DNA from: Burkholderiales bacterium
GTDB lineage: Bacteria; Pseudomonadota; Gammaproteobacteria; Burkholderiales; Usitatibacteraceae
Direction: 5' to 3'
DNA length: 64,000 bases
NCBI GenBank assembly: GCA_025360815.1
Contig: JANYBL010000124.1
Span: 1 to 64,000 of the forward strand
Under the pieces are notes generated by a model. It was not told the origin of the DNA. It saw only the letters and a list, made by a program, of their open reading frames with translations, and ran no database searches. Positions 8,306-17,373 of the stretch are shown piece by piece. Every line of letters starts with the position of its first letter. The first letter of the stretch is position 1. A program made the position numbers and the translations under genes.

Positions 8306-9238
8306 TCACTCTTCATCGTTAAAAATTGTCGAATGGTCGGGGACTACGACCACCGCATTGCCCATAACAATCCGCGCCAAAGGGTCACTTTGGTTCATCG
8401 CCGACTGCGCTTTTAGCAATGCCTCCGCTGCGGCGGTTTGCACTGCGTTAGTGGATGCACCCTTGGCAAAAATACCTACCCCACAGCACACCACCGGCGC
8501 GACCATCTTGCCGGGTGCGATTTCCAAAGGGCTTTTTTCAATAATACTCTGCAGTCTCGCGATGGTCTCATTCGGCTGTGTGTTGCCCTGAAAACCAACG
8601 GCAAACAACTGTTCGCTCCATCGCACAACCCAATCGGATTTGCGCAGATTGTGCTCCAACAATGAGGCAACATGGCGGATCACGGTGTCGACGGAGTCGT
8701 TGCCATATTCGGCTGCGTATTGGTTGAGACCGTCCATTGACATGAACGAAAAATGCAGCGAACTGTTATGCCGTTCAGCGCGCGCAACATCCTCCCCAAG
8801 TCTTCGCCGGCCGCTGTTGCGGGCATAAAAACCGGTAAGCGGATCGGTCTCATCGGACTGCAAAAGATAGTCGGCATCCTTGCGAGCGCGACGCGCGAGG
8901 TAACCAGCATCGCGCATCAACTGGCCGACCACGTCTGTGTATTGTGTTGGGAGGTTAACGATCGCCCGTCGCTCCAGATGGTTGCGAAGTTCGGCAGCGG
9001 TATGATGCAGCGGCGCGAGGAGAAAACTGATCAAAATATAGGTGACGAGCCAAGTGCCGAGACCAAAACTTGCCAAGATCAAAACCAAACCCGGCTCGAG
9101 CGGGCTGTTGTTGATAAATTTAAGTGCCACATAGATCACGAGCGTGAGTTGCGAGGCGATAAACAGCGTAAGCCCAAGCTTGCGCTCGAAATGCGTTCGT
9201 GCCCAAGGAATAGAATTCAGCAAGTGGTAGAGCTTCAT
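8306..9238 (-). CDS. Membrane protein with a degenerate GGDEF domain
   Basis: 310 residues: two membrane spans (about 22-42 and 50-75), a short linker, and a GGDEF fold from about residue 125 that opens with DPLTGFYARN. The catalytic GGDEF is replaced by SEQLF (208-212), and the first metal-binding aspartate region reads SMD, so diguanylate cyclase activity is very unlikely. RKSD (199-202) sits exactly five residues before that motif, where active cyclases carry the RxxD inhibitory site that binds c-di-GMP. By analogy with other degenerate GGDEF proteins it could be a c-di-GMP receptor or a scaffold. No EAL or PilZ domain is attached. Confidence 0.88.
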   Translation of the reverse strand: MKLYHLLNSIPWARTHFERKLGLTLFIASQLTLVIYVALKFINNSPLEPGLVLILASFGLGTWLVTYILISFLLAPLHHTAAELRNHLERRAIVNLPTQYTDVVGQLMRDAGYLARRARKDADYLLQSDETDPLTGFYARNSGRRRLGEDVARAERHNSSLHFSFMSMDGLNQYAAEYGNDSVDTVIRHVASLLEHNLRKSDWVVRWSEQLFAVGFQGNTQPNETIARLQSIIEKSPLEIAPGKMVAPVVCCGVGIFAKGASTNAVQTAAAEALLKAQSAMNQSDPLARIVMGNAVVVVPDHSTIFNDEE

Positions 9239-9472
9239 GGCAAAGTGCTTATTGTCAAGGTGCTCATTGTTATTGTTCGCATGGTCAGATCCGGCGAGTG
9301 TAATTTACGTGATGCAAGGTGCTGGTTAAAATCCCCATGCGGGCTGACATTTTTATGGTCTGCAACGAGTTATCCCTTGCAGCGCGCTAAGCTCGTTAGC
9401 TGATGAGTGTCAATGTTCATATTTTAGCGCCAATGCTAGTCTGCATATTGTTAAATTTGATGAGGAAAAATA

Positions 9473-10549
9473 ATGAGGCCTTATTTGAGTACATCCTTCC
9501 CGGCCGCTGTTATCGGCTTGGCGACTGCTTTCCTCGTGGCGTGCAGTAGTCTGCCACCCGTTGCAAACTCTGTCTCGTTATCCACCGCCGCCTATTTTGA
9601 CAACACCAATCGCAGCGACGTGTTGAGCGGTGGCGTCAAACTGATACCGATCACAACACCGAAGGGCACGTTCAACGTTTGGACGAAGCGTGTGGGCAGT
9701 AACCCGACGATGAAGGTGTTATTGCTGCACGGTGGACCCGCCGCGACGCACGAATATTTTGAGGCGTTCGACAGCTATTTCCCCGGTGCCAATATTGAGT
9801 ATTACTACTACGACCAGCTCGGCTCTGCGTACAGCGATCAGCCCGACGAGCCGTCTTTATGGGAGATCCCCCGCTTTGTCGAAGAGGTCGAACAAGTGCG
9901 CGTGGCACTCGGTCTGAATCGCGATAATTTTTACGTTCTTGGCCATTCATGGGGTGGCATTTTGGCGATTGAATACGCGCTGAAGTATCAACAGAATTTG
10001 AAAGGTATGATCATCTCCAACATGATGGCCAGCATCCCGGCGTACAACGATTATGCGAACAAAGTGTTGATGCCCGCGATGGATCAAAAAGCGTTGGCGG
10101 AAATAAAAGCGCTTGAGGCGCAGGGCAAATATGAAGATCCGCGCTACATGGAGTTGTTGATGCCGCATCATTATCAATATCATATCCTCCGCATGCCGCC
10201 GGACCAGTGGCCTGATCCTGTGAACCGCGCGTTCAAACGCCTCAACACCAAGATATACATCCCCATGCAAGGGCCCAGTGAGCTCGGCGCGAGCGGCAAA
10301 TTATTGAACTGGGATCGCACCCGCGACCTCGCGCGTATTAACGTGCCAACGCTGGTGATCGGTGGTCGCTACGATACGATGGATCCAAAGCACATGGAAT
10401 GGATGGCAGGGGCGTTTCCGAAGGGGCGCTATCTTTACTGTGCGGCCGGTAGCCATATGTCGATGTACGACGATCAGTTGACCTATTTCAACGGCTTGAT
10501 CCGGTTCGTTAAAGACTTGGACACGAAGGACGTGGACACGAAGCGGTAG
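9473..10549 (+). CDS. Lipoprotein alpha/beta hydrolase, proline iminopeptidase (S33) type
   Basis: 358 residues with a lipoprotein signal (FLVACSS, lipid-bearing Cys24). The hydrolase fold shows HGGP (86-89), typical of family S33 where it forms the oxyanion hole, GHSWGG with nucleophile Ser159, an Asp in GGRYDTMD (301/304) and His328 in AGSHMS. S33 enzymes cut N-terminal proline from short peptides; related members are esterases or lactonases, so the substrate is open. GAGGA lies eight bases before the ATG. The C-terminus ends in a 15-nt duplication (10514-10543) encoding DLDTK-DVDTK. The gene after it encodes an exported dipeptidyl-peptidase, consistent with stepwise peptide degradation in the envelope. 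Confidence 0.85.
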   Translation: MRPYLSTSFPAAVIGLATAFLVACSSLPPVANSVSLSTAAYFDNTNRSDVLSGGVKLIPITTPKGTFNVWTKRVGSNPTMKVLLLHGGPAATHEYFEAFDSYFPGANIEYYYYDQLGSAYSDQPDEPSLWEIPRFVEEVEQVRVALGLNRDNFYVLGHSWGGILAIEYALKYQQNLKGMIISNMMASIPAYNDYANKVLMPAMDQKALAEIKALEAQGKYEDPRYMELLMPHHYQYHILRMPPDQWPDPVNRAFKRLNTKIYIPMQGPSELGASGKLLNWDRTRDLARINVPTLVIGGRYDTMDPKHMEWMAGAFPKGRYLYCAAGSHMSMYDDQLTYFNGLIRFVKDLDTKDVDTKR

Positions 10550-10773
10550 TGCTGGCAAAAATGGCGTTACTCACGCAGACAGCAGCGCAGAGACCGGCGC
10601 TGGCACTAGTGTCGGCACGAGCGCACATACCAACAAAAGCATAGGCACCAAAACACGCAGAAACTACCGCGCAGCGATTTGCGCTATATTCTGCATCCGT
10701 GTTTCACTTTTATGTCCATTTTAATTTCATTTCGTTTCTCCCCAGCCCACCCATCCCATAAGGATTCCGCGCT

Positions 10774-12852
10774 ATGACCGCAAGACTACCCTCGCTCTTG
10801 TTCGCATCACTACTGTCAGTCTTTTCACTCAACGCCCAAGCCGAAGAAGGCATGTGGACATTTGATAATTTGCCCGTCGATGGCCTGAAGGCCAACTATC
10901 AATTCACGCCCGACAAAGTGTGGGTTGACCACGCGATGCGTGCCTCGGTGAATCTGGGCGGTTGCTCGGCATCATTCATCTCACCGCAGGGCTTGATTAT
11001 GACCAACCACCATTGCGTGGCGGGTTGCTTGCAACAGATTTCGAGTGCCAAGAAAAACTATCTGCTGGACGGTTTTTTAGCGCGTAAAAACGAAGATGAA
11101 ATGCGATGTCCAGTCACAGAGGCCAGCCGCCTGGAGCAAATCACGGATGTGACTAACGTTGTCAACGCCGCCACCAAAGGCCTGACGGGCGAAGCTTATA
11201 AAAATGCGCAAAATGCCATCGACGCTAAGCTCACTGCAGATTGCGTTGGCGACAAAGCGGCGACGGTTCGTTGTAGCGTCGTGACCCTTTACCAGGGCGG
11301 ACAATATCATTTGTATCGCTACCATCGCTTCTCGGATGTGCGCCTTGTCTGGGCGCCTGAAGAGGCAGCATCAGATTTTGGCGGCGATCCGGATAATTTT
11401 AATTACCCGCGTTTTGGGCTTGATGCCTCGATGTTGCGCGCCTATGAAAACGGTAAGCCTGCCATGGTCAAAGACTTTTTCCCGTTCAGTGCCGACGGTG
11501 CGAAAGCGGGCGATCTGGTCTTTACTTCCGGCAACCCGGGGCGCACGAATCGTTTGTTGACGGTTTCGCAACTCGAAACTTTGCGCGATGTCGGGCTGAT
11601 TTCCCGCATCCGCAACGGCTATGAATTGCGCGGCAACTTGACGCAATATCGCAAGCTCGGTGCCGAGCAAGCGAGGCTGGGATCAAATGATCTGTTCTTT
11701 TTAGAAAACGGCTTGAAGGTCGCGACGGGCGAATTGGCGGCATTGCAATCGCCTGAATTGATGACCGCGAAGCGCCGTGATGAAGTATCGCTGCAAAAAT
11801 TTGTTGCCGCCTCGGTTGCCGCCAAGCCGGCGATGAAAGACACCGTCGGGGCCTGGGATGCCATCACTAAAGCGCAGGCTGTCTACCGCGACATGGCAAG
11901 AGAATATAACGCCATCGAAGGCGGTCAATCGTTTAGCACGCGTTACTTTGCCTTGGCCCGCACCATCGTGCGTGGTGCGGACGAACGGGTGAAAGCAAAC
12001 GGCGATCGCCTGCCGGAGTTTTCATCCGCACGTCTGCCTTTGGTAGAGCGCCAAATCAGTTCGCCAGCGCCGATCTATCCTGAATTCGAGAAACTCAAGC
12101 TTGAATTTTCGCTCACCAAAATGCGCGAACTACTCGGCACCGACGACCCGTTTGTGGTTAAAGTATTGGGGAAAGAATCGCCAGAGCAAGTCGCCAAGCG
12201 CTTGATTGACGCCACCAAGCTCGGTGATGCCGCCTTCCGCAAGTCGTTGTGGGCAGGCGATGCCGCAGCGATCGCCCAATCAGACGATCCATTTATCAAG
12301 CTGGTTCGTGAGATTGACGCGCAAGCCCGCGCCATTCGCAAGCGTTACGAGAACGAAGTGACCGCCGTGGTGCAAAAGAATGCCGAGCTGATCGCCCGCG
12401 CACGTTTTGCCCAGCTGGGAAGTAAGGTTTACCCGGATGCGACCGGCACCCTGCGCTTAAGCTATGGCCGCGCAGATGGTTGGTTGGAACGCGGCAAACC
12501 TGTTGCACCGTTCACCGATTTTGCTGGCGCCTTCAACCGGAATACCGGCGCTGAACCCTATGCGTTGCCGCCCGCATGGCTTGCCGCAAAAGACAAAATT
12601 AACCTGATGCAAAACTATAATTTTGTTTCCACCAACGATATCATCGGCGGCAACTCCGGCAGCCCGATGATCAACCGCAATGCCGAAATTGTCGGTTTGG
12701 CATTTGACGGCAATGTGCATTCGCACGGCGGCAGTTTTTGGTTTGATCCCAAACTCAACCGCACCATTAGTGTGACCAGCAACGGGATGCGCGAGGCGCT
12801 GAAAAATATTTATGGCGCGACCGAATTGTTGGCGGAAATTAATGGAAAGTGA
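10774..12852 (+). CDS. Periplasmic dipeptidyl-peptidase, family S46 (DPP7/DPP11 type)
   Basis: 692 residues; signal peptide ends at AQA (about residue 23). Family S46 removes dipeptides from peptide N-termini. The chymotrypsin-like active site is visible: TNHHC with His80, the GGDPDNFNYPR-FGLD block with the catalytic Asp (207 or 217), and GNSGSP with Ser628. Eighteen residues after that serine is Gly646 (FDG). In the characterised enzymes this position is Gly in DPP7, which prefers hydrophobic P1, and Arg in DPP11, which prefers Asp/Glu, so this copy is predicted to be DPP7-like. AAGGA precedes the ATG. Length matches the family. It follows a lipoprotein hydrolase and converges with glutaminase. 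Confidence 0.95.
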   Translation: MTARLPSLLFASLLSVFSLNAQAEEGMWTFDNLPVDGLKANYQFTPDKVWVDHAMRASVNLGGCSASFISPQGLIMTNHHCVAGCLQQISSAKKNYLLDGFLARKNEDEMRCPVTEASRLEQITDVTNVVNAATKGLTGEAYKNAQNAIDAKLTADCVGDKAATVRCSVVTLYQGGQYHLYRYHRFSDVRLVWAPEEAASDFGGDPDNFNYPRFGLDASMLRAYENGKPAMVKDFFPFSADGAKAGDLVFTSGNPGRTNRLLTVSQLETLRDVGLISRIRNGYELRGNLTQYRKLGAEQARLGSNDLFFLENGLKVATGELAALQSPELMTAKRRDEVSLQKFVAASVAAKPAMKDTVGAWDAITKAQAVYRDMAREYNAIEGGQSFSTRYFALARTIVRGADERVKANGDRLPEFSSARLPLVERQISSPAPIYPEFEKLKLEFSLTKMRELLGTDDPFVVKVLGKESPEQVAKRLIDATKLGDAAFRKSLWAGDAAAIAQSDDPFIKLVREIDAQARAIRKRYENEVTAVVQKNAELIARARFAQLGSKVYPDATGTLRLSYGRADGWLERGKPVAPFTDFAGAFNRNTGAEPYALPPAWLAAKDKINLMQNYNFVSTNDIIGGNSGSPMINRNAEIVGLAFDGNVHSHGGSFWFDPKLNRTISVTSNGMREALKNIYGATELLAEINGK

Positions 12853-12915
12853 CTGATGGATGGTCACTCGTGGATTTTTGTTGACGTTCTAGCGAAAAAT
12901 TCAAAATACTAGGAT

Positions 12916-12957
12916 AGGAGCGGCGTTCCAGCCATTTTTGGCCGAAACGCCGCTCCT
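12916..12957. repeat. REP/REPIN-like inverted repeat between convergent genes
   Basis: AGGAGCGGCGTT (12916-12927) and AACGCCGCTCCT (12946-12957) form a perfect 12-bp inverted repeat; the loop holds a smaller hairpin GCCA-TTTT-TGGC. The arms resemble REP units of proteobacteria (TAGGAGCGGC-type), arranged as an inverted pair. It sits between the convergent S46 peptidase and glutaminase genes. No T-run follows, so it may be a REPIN or a T-less bidirectional terminator. I saw no second copy in the window. Confidence 0.6.
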
Positions 12958-12995
12958 GATAACGAGTTTTAAAATTGGCTTGCAAATTGTAGATA

Positions 12996-13919
12996 TTAAA
13001 AAATCGATCGCCCTGTCAGGTTCGTCAACATTTCCAGCGCTAGTGATCCCGCGTGTGAATTGCCAGTTTCTTCCAGCGCGGGGCTCCAGACACAGATGCC
13101 GCATTCGCCCGGCATGACGGCGACAATCCCCCCGCCCACGCCACTCTTGGCCGGCAGGCCAACCCGAAATGCGAAATCGCCTGCTGCGTCATAGGTTCCG
13201 CAGGTCAGCATTAACGCGCTTAAGCGTTTGGCAGAACTTTTATCGAGCACCGCATCACCGTTCCACGGCAGCGCACCGCCGTTCGCTAAGAAGGTGACGG
13301 CCCGCGCAAGATCGGTAGCGGTCATCGTGATCGCGCAGTGCTTGCAGTAGGCATCGAGCACGGCCTCCACCGGGTTATGCAGATTGCCAAAACTTTTCAT
13401 GAAATGCGCCATCGCAGAATTGCGATCGGAGGTGTTGCGCTCAGACTTTGCGACCGCCTCATCAAAGCCGATGTCGGGGTTGTGCGAGATTTTTCGAATA
13501 AATTGCAGTAGCGCATTTTCGGCGTGCGTGAAGCGCGTACACAACATATCGGTGACAACCAAGGCGCCCGCGTTGATGAACGGATTACGCGGCTTGCCTG
13601 CCTCGCGTTCGAGCTGCACCAATGAATTGAACGGATTGCCAGATGGCTCGCGCCCAACGCGCAGCCAAATGGCGTCGCCTTGCAAATGGAACGCCAGCGT
13701 TAGCGCAAACAGTTTGGAGATGGATTGAATCGAAAACACAGTATTGGCATCGCCCACCGCGTAAACATTGCCGTGCAAATCAACAATCGCCATACCGAAA
13801 TGGGCCGGTGAAACCTTGGCCAATTCGGGAATATAGCTCGCGACTTTACCCACGCCGATTTGTGGCTGGATGTCAGTATAGATGTGGTCGAGAATGGCTT
13901 GGTAGTTCATGTCCAGCAT
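12996..13919 (-). CDS. glsA: Glutaminase
   Basis: Converts glutamine to glutamate and ammonia in the cytoplasm; serine-dependent beta-lactamase-like fold. Landmarks are VGKVASYIPEL near the N-terminus, FSIQSISK with the catalytic Ser66-x-x-Lys69, INAGALV, and a Gly-rich KSGVGGGIVAVMPG near the C-terminus. The frame is open up to 14027, but family members start just before the QAILDHIY segment; ATG codons at 13919 and 13910 both fit and neither has a strong ribosome site. The 307-residue length matches the family. With the adjacent peptidases it fits amino-acid catabolism. Confidence 0.95.
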   Translation of the reverse strand: MLDMNYQAILDHIYTDIQPQIGVGKVASYIPELAKVSPAHFGMAIVDLHGNVYAVGDANTVFSIQSISKLFALTLAFHLQGDAIWLRVGREPSGNPFNSLVQLEREAGKPRNPFINAGALVVTDMLCTRFTHAENALLQFIRKISHNPDIGFDEAVAKSERNTSDRNSAMAHFMKSFGNLHNPVEAVLDAYCKHCAITMTATDLARAVTFLANGGALPWNGDAVLDKSSAKRLSALMLTCGTYDAAGDFAFRVGLPAKSGVGGGIVAVMPGECGICVWSPALEETGNSHAGSLALEMLTNLTGRSIF

Positions 13920-14135
13920 GATGCCAGCTAATGGCGATGCATTGCGAAGGTTGAATTGGCGGTGCAAAAAAGAGCGTTGGTTAAATGTGCCTGCGGGGTG
14001 TCTGTAGCGTGTCGGCAACCTTCCCACGAAATTCCCGCAGCATTCCCACGGTGATCCCGCGACGTGAGCGCAATTTTTCCGGCCTCACAATTACCGTAAC
14101 ATGGCACATTCATAAATTGTGTTCAGGAGAAAGCT

Positions 14136-14708
14136 ATGCAGAAACGATATCGCTTGTTGCCAGTTTTATTGTCTGAAGCCACGAACGACGTTCTAAAATC
14201 CGCTATCGACGGTGCTATGAAGGGCGCTACGAACAGTGCTATGAACAGTGCGATGAAAGCCGCTATGGCGCGCCTTAAAATCACCCTCGCTATTGTTGTT
14301 TTGGGGTTCTCAACAATGGCCTTCAACTTACATGCCGCTGAGTTCACTTTTCAGTTTATTAACAACAACGAAAGGCCGATCAATCTGAAGCTCTTTGCGC
14401 GCGGCGAATCGCAGCAGGAATGGCCAACGAAAACAAAGTTCTACTCCCTCAAGCCTGAATCAGCAGTGCAACAGCTTAAAATTAGTTGCGAGGAAGGGAC
14501 GCAAATTTGTTGGGGTGCTTGGATTGTTGAGCAGACGGAGTCTGGCGAAATCGGCGCATCAGGCAAGCGCAATGTGCGGTCCGGCAAGCTTATGTTTGGC
14601 GCGGGCGAACGTGGGACTCGCTCTTGTCCGCACTGCTGCCACGTCTGCAAAGTGGATGCGTCAACACCGATTATTAAATTGCATGATTCTGGCATTAACG
14701 CGGAGTGA
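14136..14708 (+). CDS. Exported Cys-rich protein with a repeat-expanded N-terminus, unknown function
   Basis: 190 residues; AGGAG lies seven bases before the ATG at 14136. A hydrophobic stretch near residues 47-67, ending LHAA, looks like a signal peptide core, but it is preceded by about 45 residues rich in Ala-Met repeats encoded by 12-nt direct repeats (about 14209-14276). Without that expansion the natural start would be the Met at about residue 45. The mature part begins EFTFQFINNNERPINLKLF and contains GTQICWGAW and, near the end, CPHCCHVC, two back-to-back CxxC pairs that could bind metal or form disulfides. I do not recognise a named family. Confidence 0.8.
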   Translation: MQKRYRLLPVLLSEATNDVLKSAIDGAMKGATNSAMNSAMKAAMARLKITLAIVVLGFSTMAFNLHAAEFTFQFINNNERPINLKLFARGESQQEWPTKTKFYSLKPESAVQQLKISCEEGTQICWGAWIVEQTESGEIGASGKRNVRSGKLMFGAGERGTRSCPHCCHVCKVDASTPIIKLHDSGINAE

Positions 14709-15215
14709 ATTATCGTTGTCGCAAGTCAGCGTTTGGCTTTGGGTTGCCTGCTGATCAAGTCCGAAACAGCTGGGTAGAAGCTGAACACAGCTTCAGAAGA
14801 TTTGCTCAGCGTAGCGAGCTAAAAGCTCAGGAATGATCGCCAATTTCCCACGCGTTATTCTGCATCAGACCAAAATTTTACGGACTGGCAGCATGAAGAT
14901 GCGGTTTCATTGTTGTGAAAACCGAATGGCAGCTTTGCAGAAGCGGTAAATGACCGTTGTCGGACAAGTGCAGTCATAGAATTTTTCGAAAGCGGTCATT
15001 CAATTTTTAGCCCTGCACAGCTATCGGACTCATTTTTTAGGTTGCAGATCGCCCAAGGTATATTTCGCAGATGGATAGTGTTTTTCCACAATCTCGGGAA
15101 ATGGAAGCAGCGAGACAGTGACTGAAATCGAGGAACCGTTGCGGCCGCTTTGGCTCAAGGCATTGAGGATCATCGTCGCGCTGTGCCTAATCGCCTGTGC
15201 TAGCTTTGGTCTCGC
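14709..15215. other. Gene-poor stretch before the prolyl oligopeptidase ruin
   Basis: No well-supported gene. On the minus strand the frame ending at 15030 gives a protein-like tail (LLPFPEIVEKHYPSAKYT and on to a LQPKK end) that might be the C-terminal scrap of another gene. Farther upstream, that frame overlaps the oligopeptidase remnant, so it cannot all be genuine. Confidence 0.4.
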
Positions 15216-16329
15216 ACCGTAACACAGCACGCCATTGCGGCCAATGCGCTGTATGTGCAAACGCTCGACGGCGGCACGATTCGGATTTGGCATTGGATTA
15301 CAAGAGCGAAAAAATCGGTACCGTTGAAATTGCCTTTTGAAGGTGCTGCCAGCCTTACCGACAACGAATCGAGCGCCGCTGGCATCTATTTTGAGCTGGT
15401 TTCGTGGACCAGGCCACGAGCGCATTTTAGATACGATTCAAAGGCCGGGATTGTCGTACCACCCATCTCGCTCCACCGGACCCGGTCGATATGTCCAACA
15501 TTGAGTTCGTTAACATAAAGGTAAAGTTATACGATGGCGCAATCATTCCGCTCGTGATTATTTACAAAAAAGATTGAAGCGTGATGGCATAAATCCGACG
15601 TAGATGGCTGGCTATGGCGCATACGGCGTCGAGTACACTTCGCCGGTTTCCGTTACCCAGAGCTTGCCTTGGCTCGAACTCGCCGGCGTCATGCCATGGA
15701 CGGGGATTCGCGGTGGCGGCGAATACGGGGAGGAATGGCATCAAGCCGGCTTTCAAAAAACCACGCAGAACACTTGGAAAGATTTTATCGCTTGCGCGGA
15801 ATACGTCATTGCAGAGAAATACACCTCGTTTGCACATCTCGCGATTCGCGGCGGGAGTGCGGGCGGAATTTTGATCAGCAATACCATTGCCGAGTGGCCA
15901 GAGCTGTTCGGTGCGGCCATTAATAACGTCGACATCAACGACACAATTCGATATGAGACGACCTCGAACGGCGTTCCGAACAGCCAAGAATTCGGCTCGA
16001 CGAAGACCGAAGCGGGTTTTAAAAACCTGTTGGCGATGGATGGATATTTGAAAATCAGGAATGGCGTGAAATACCCGGCTGTACTTTTAACGACCGGAAT
16101 CAACGACCCGCGCGTTGAACCGTAGATGCCGGCAAAAATGGCGGCACAGCTGCAAGCTGCTTCATCCAGCGGCAAACCGGTCTTGCTAAGCGTCGACTAC
16201 GACGCTTGACATGGCAGAGGTTCAACAAAGGAACAGCGCAATAAACAGCTCGCGGACGAATATGCGCTTTTGTTTGAGCAACTGGGTTCTCCCAGCGCGA
16301 AACCTGACAAGACGAACAAAAATCATTGA
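15216..16329 (+). pseudogene. Decayed prolyl oligopeptidase (family S9), C-terminal two thirds
   Basis: Protein similarity runs through three frames. 15216-about 15480 gives the last blades of the beta-propeller (ALYVQTLDGGT, ELVSWTRPRAHF). 15485-15574 gives IEFVNIKVKLYDGAIIPLVI. From 15574 to 16329 comes the catalytic domain: GYGAYGVEY, AIRGGSAGG with the nucleophile Ser, INDPRVEP with the Asp, and HGRGS with the His. Breaks are a shift before 15485, a one-base shift at about 15573, TAG at 15601-15603, TAG at 16123-16125 where Trp is expected, and TGA at 16207-16209 where the Gly before the catalytic His is expected. The N-terminus is missing. It probably once belonged to the exported-peptidase set nearby. 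Confidence 0.88.
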
Positions 16330-16491
16330 GATTGGAATCGGTTGTAAAGGCCACAGGTGGCCACGATGAAGCGAATTGGAACCGCGCATTGAATGGCCGC
16401 TATGGGGCGAAATTTGACGCTCGCATGTTGTTCACGGTATCTTGAGCAATCGAACATAGTGGTTACAATCTCGGAAAAACGCAGAAAAGAT

Positions 16492-17016
16492 ATGCGAATC
16501 GCGCGCCTCGTTGCTTCGGATGCTCCTCAGTACCGTGAACTCATGCTTGAAGCTTACGAGAAGTCGGCGGACGCATTCACGTCCACGGCCGAGGAACGTG
16601 CGCGTGAGCCTCTTGCCTGGTGGGAGAAGCGAATCGCCGGCGCGGACGGACTAAGCGAATCCTTTGGCGCCTTCGAGGACACGTCGCTAGTCGGAACAAT
16701 CGCTCTTGAATACTCATCAAAGCCGAAGACGCGGCATTCTGCCTTGGTCATCGGTATGTATGTCGTGCCCGCTTATCGAGGTCGCGGCGCGGCGAAAGCG
16801 CTCCTGCAAACAGCAGTCGGGGCAGTCCAAGCGCGGCCAGAGATTCGAGGGTTCCGGCTCACAGTGACCGAAGGCAATGAACCCGCGATACGCCTCTATT
16901 CCGCAAACGGTTTCGTCGCGTGGGGCACGGAACCCCAAGCGATTCGAACGGGGGCAGGGTTCAAAGGCAAGGTTCATATGTCTCTACTGCTTCCGCGTAA
17001 GGCGACTGCGGCTTGA
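16492..17016 (+). CDS. GNAT-family N-acetyltransferase
   Basis: 174 residues from the ATG at 16492; the frame is open upstream to 16393 but the fold starts at MRIARLVASDAPQYREL. Motif A is clear: YVVPAYRGRGAAKALL, with the R-G-R-G-A pyrophosphate-binding loop for acetyl-CoA, followed by LTVTEGNEPAIRLYSANGF, the usual motif B. A single-domain cytoplasmic acetyltransferase; the acceptor cannot be told. It stands alone, behind the oligopeptidase ruin and convergent with the binding-protein gene. The ribosome site is poor (AAAAGA). Confidence 0.88.
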   Translation: MRIARLVASDAPQYRELMLEAYEKSADAFTSTAEERAREPLAWWEKRIAGADGLSESFGAFEDTSLVGTIALEYSSKPKTRHSALVIGMYVVPAYRGRGAAKALLQTAVGAVQARPEIRGFRLTVTEGNEPAIRLYSANGFVAWGTEPQAIRTGAGFKGKVHMSLLLPRKATAA

Positions 17017-17373
17017 CGCCCCTCTAAAACGGATATTTTGTAGCGTAGGCCAGCATGCGGAAGAAAAAAAGACAGTCAGCGATGAACGATTTAAGGCGAT
17101 CCTGAATTTCAGCACGGATGGCGGCTTTGAGGCGCATTGCGGCATTCGATGCGTTCCCTGATACGGTTGCGGCTATCTGCGGCTATCTGCGGCCTCTTGT
17201 TGTCCACCTATACCTTGACCGCAGATTAAACTGAACCGACACTAAATATAACTGTTTCTCGAGGGCACAAAGTCTTGGAGATCGTTCGTTGTAGAGATTG
17301 CAATGGAGGAACATTTCCAAGCGATCGTTTGGCTGTAAAGCCCCGCCAGTCAACGAGTTCCTCCAATTGCTCA
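17017..17373. other. Gene-free stretch with a 10-bp tandem duplication
   Basis: About 350 bases between convergent genes. No gene is supported. TGCGGCTATC is duplicated head to tail at 17168-17187 with a partial third copy. I see no clear terminator for either neighbour. Confidence 0.5.

Noticed and set aside
8753-9403. 216-codon plus-strand open frame
   Set aside because: It is antisense to the GGDEF-type gene, whose protein has clear membrane spans and domain motifs.
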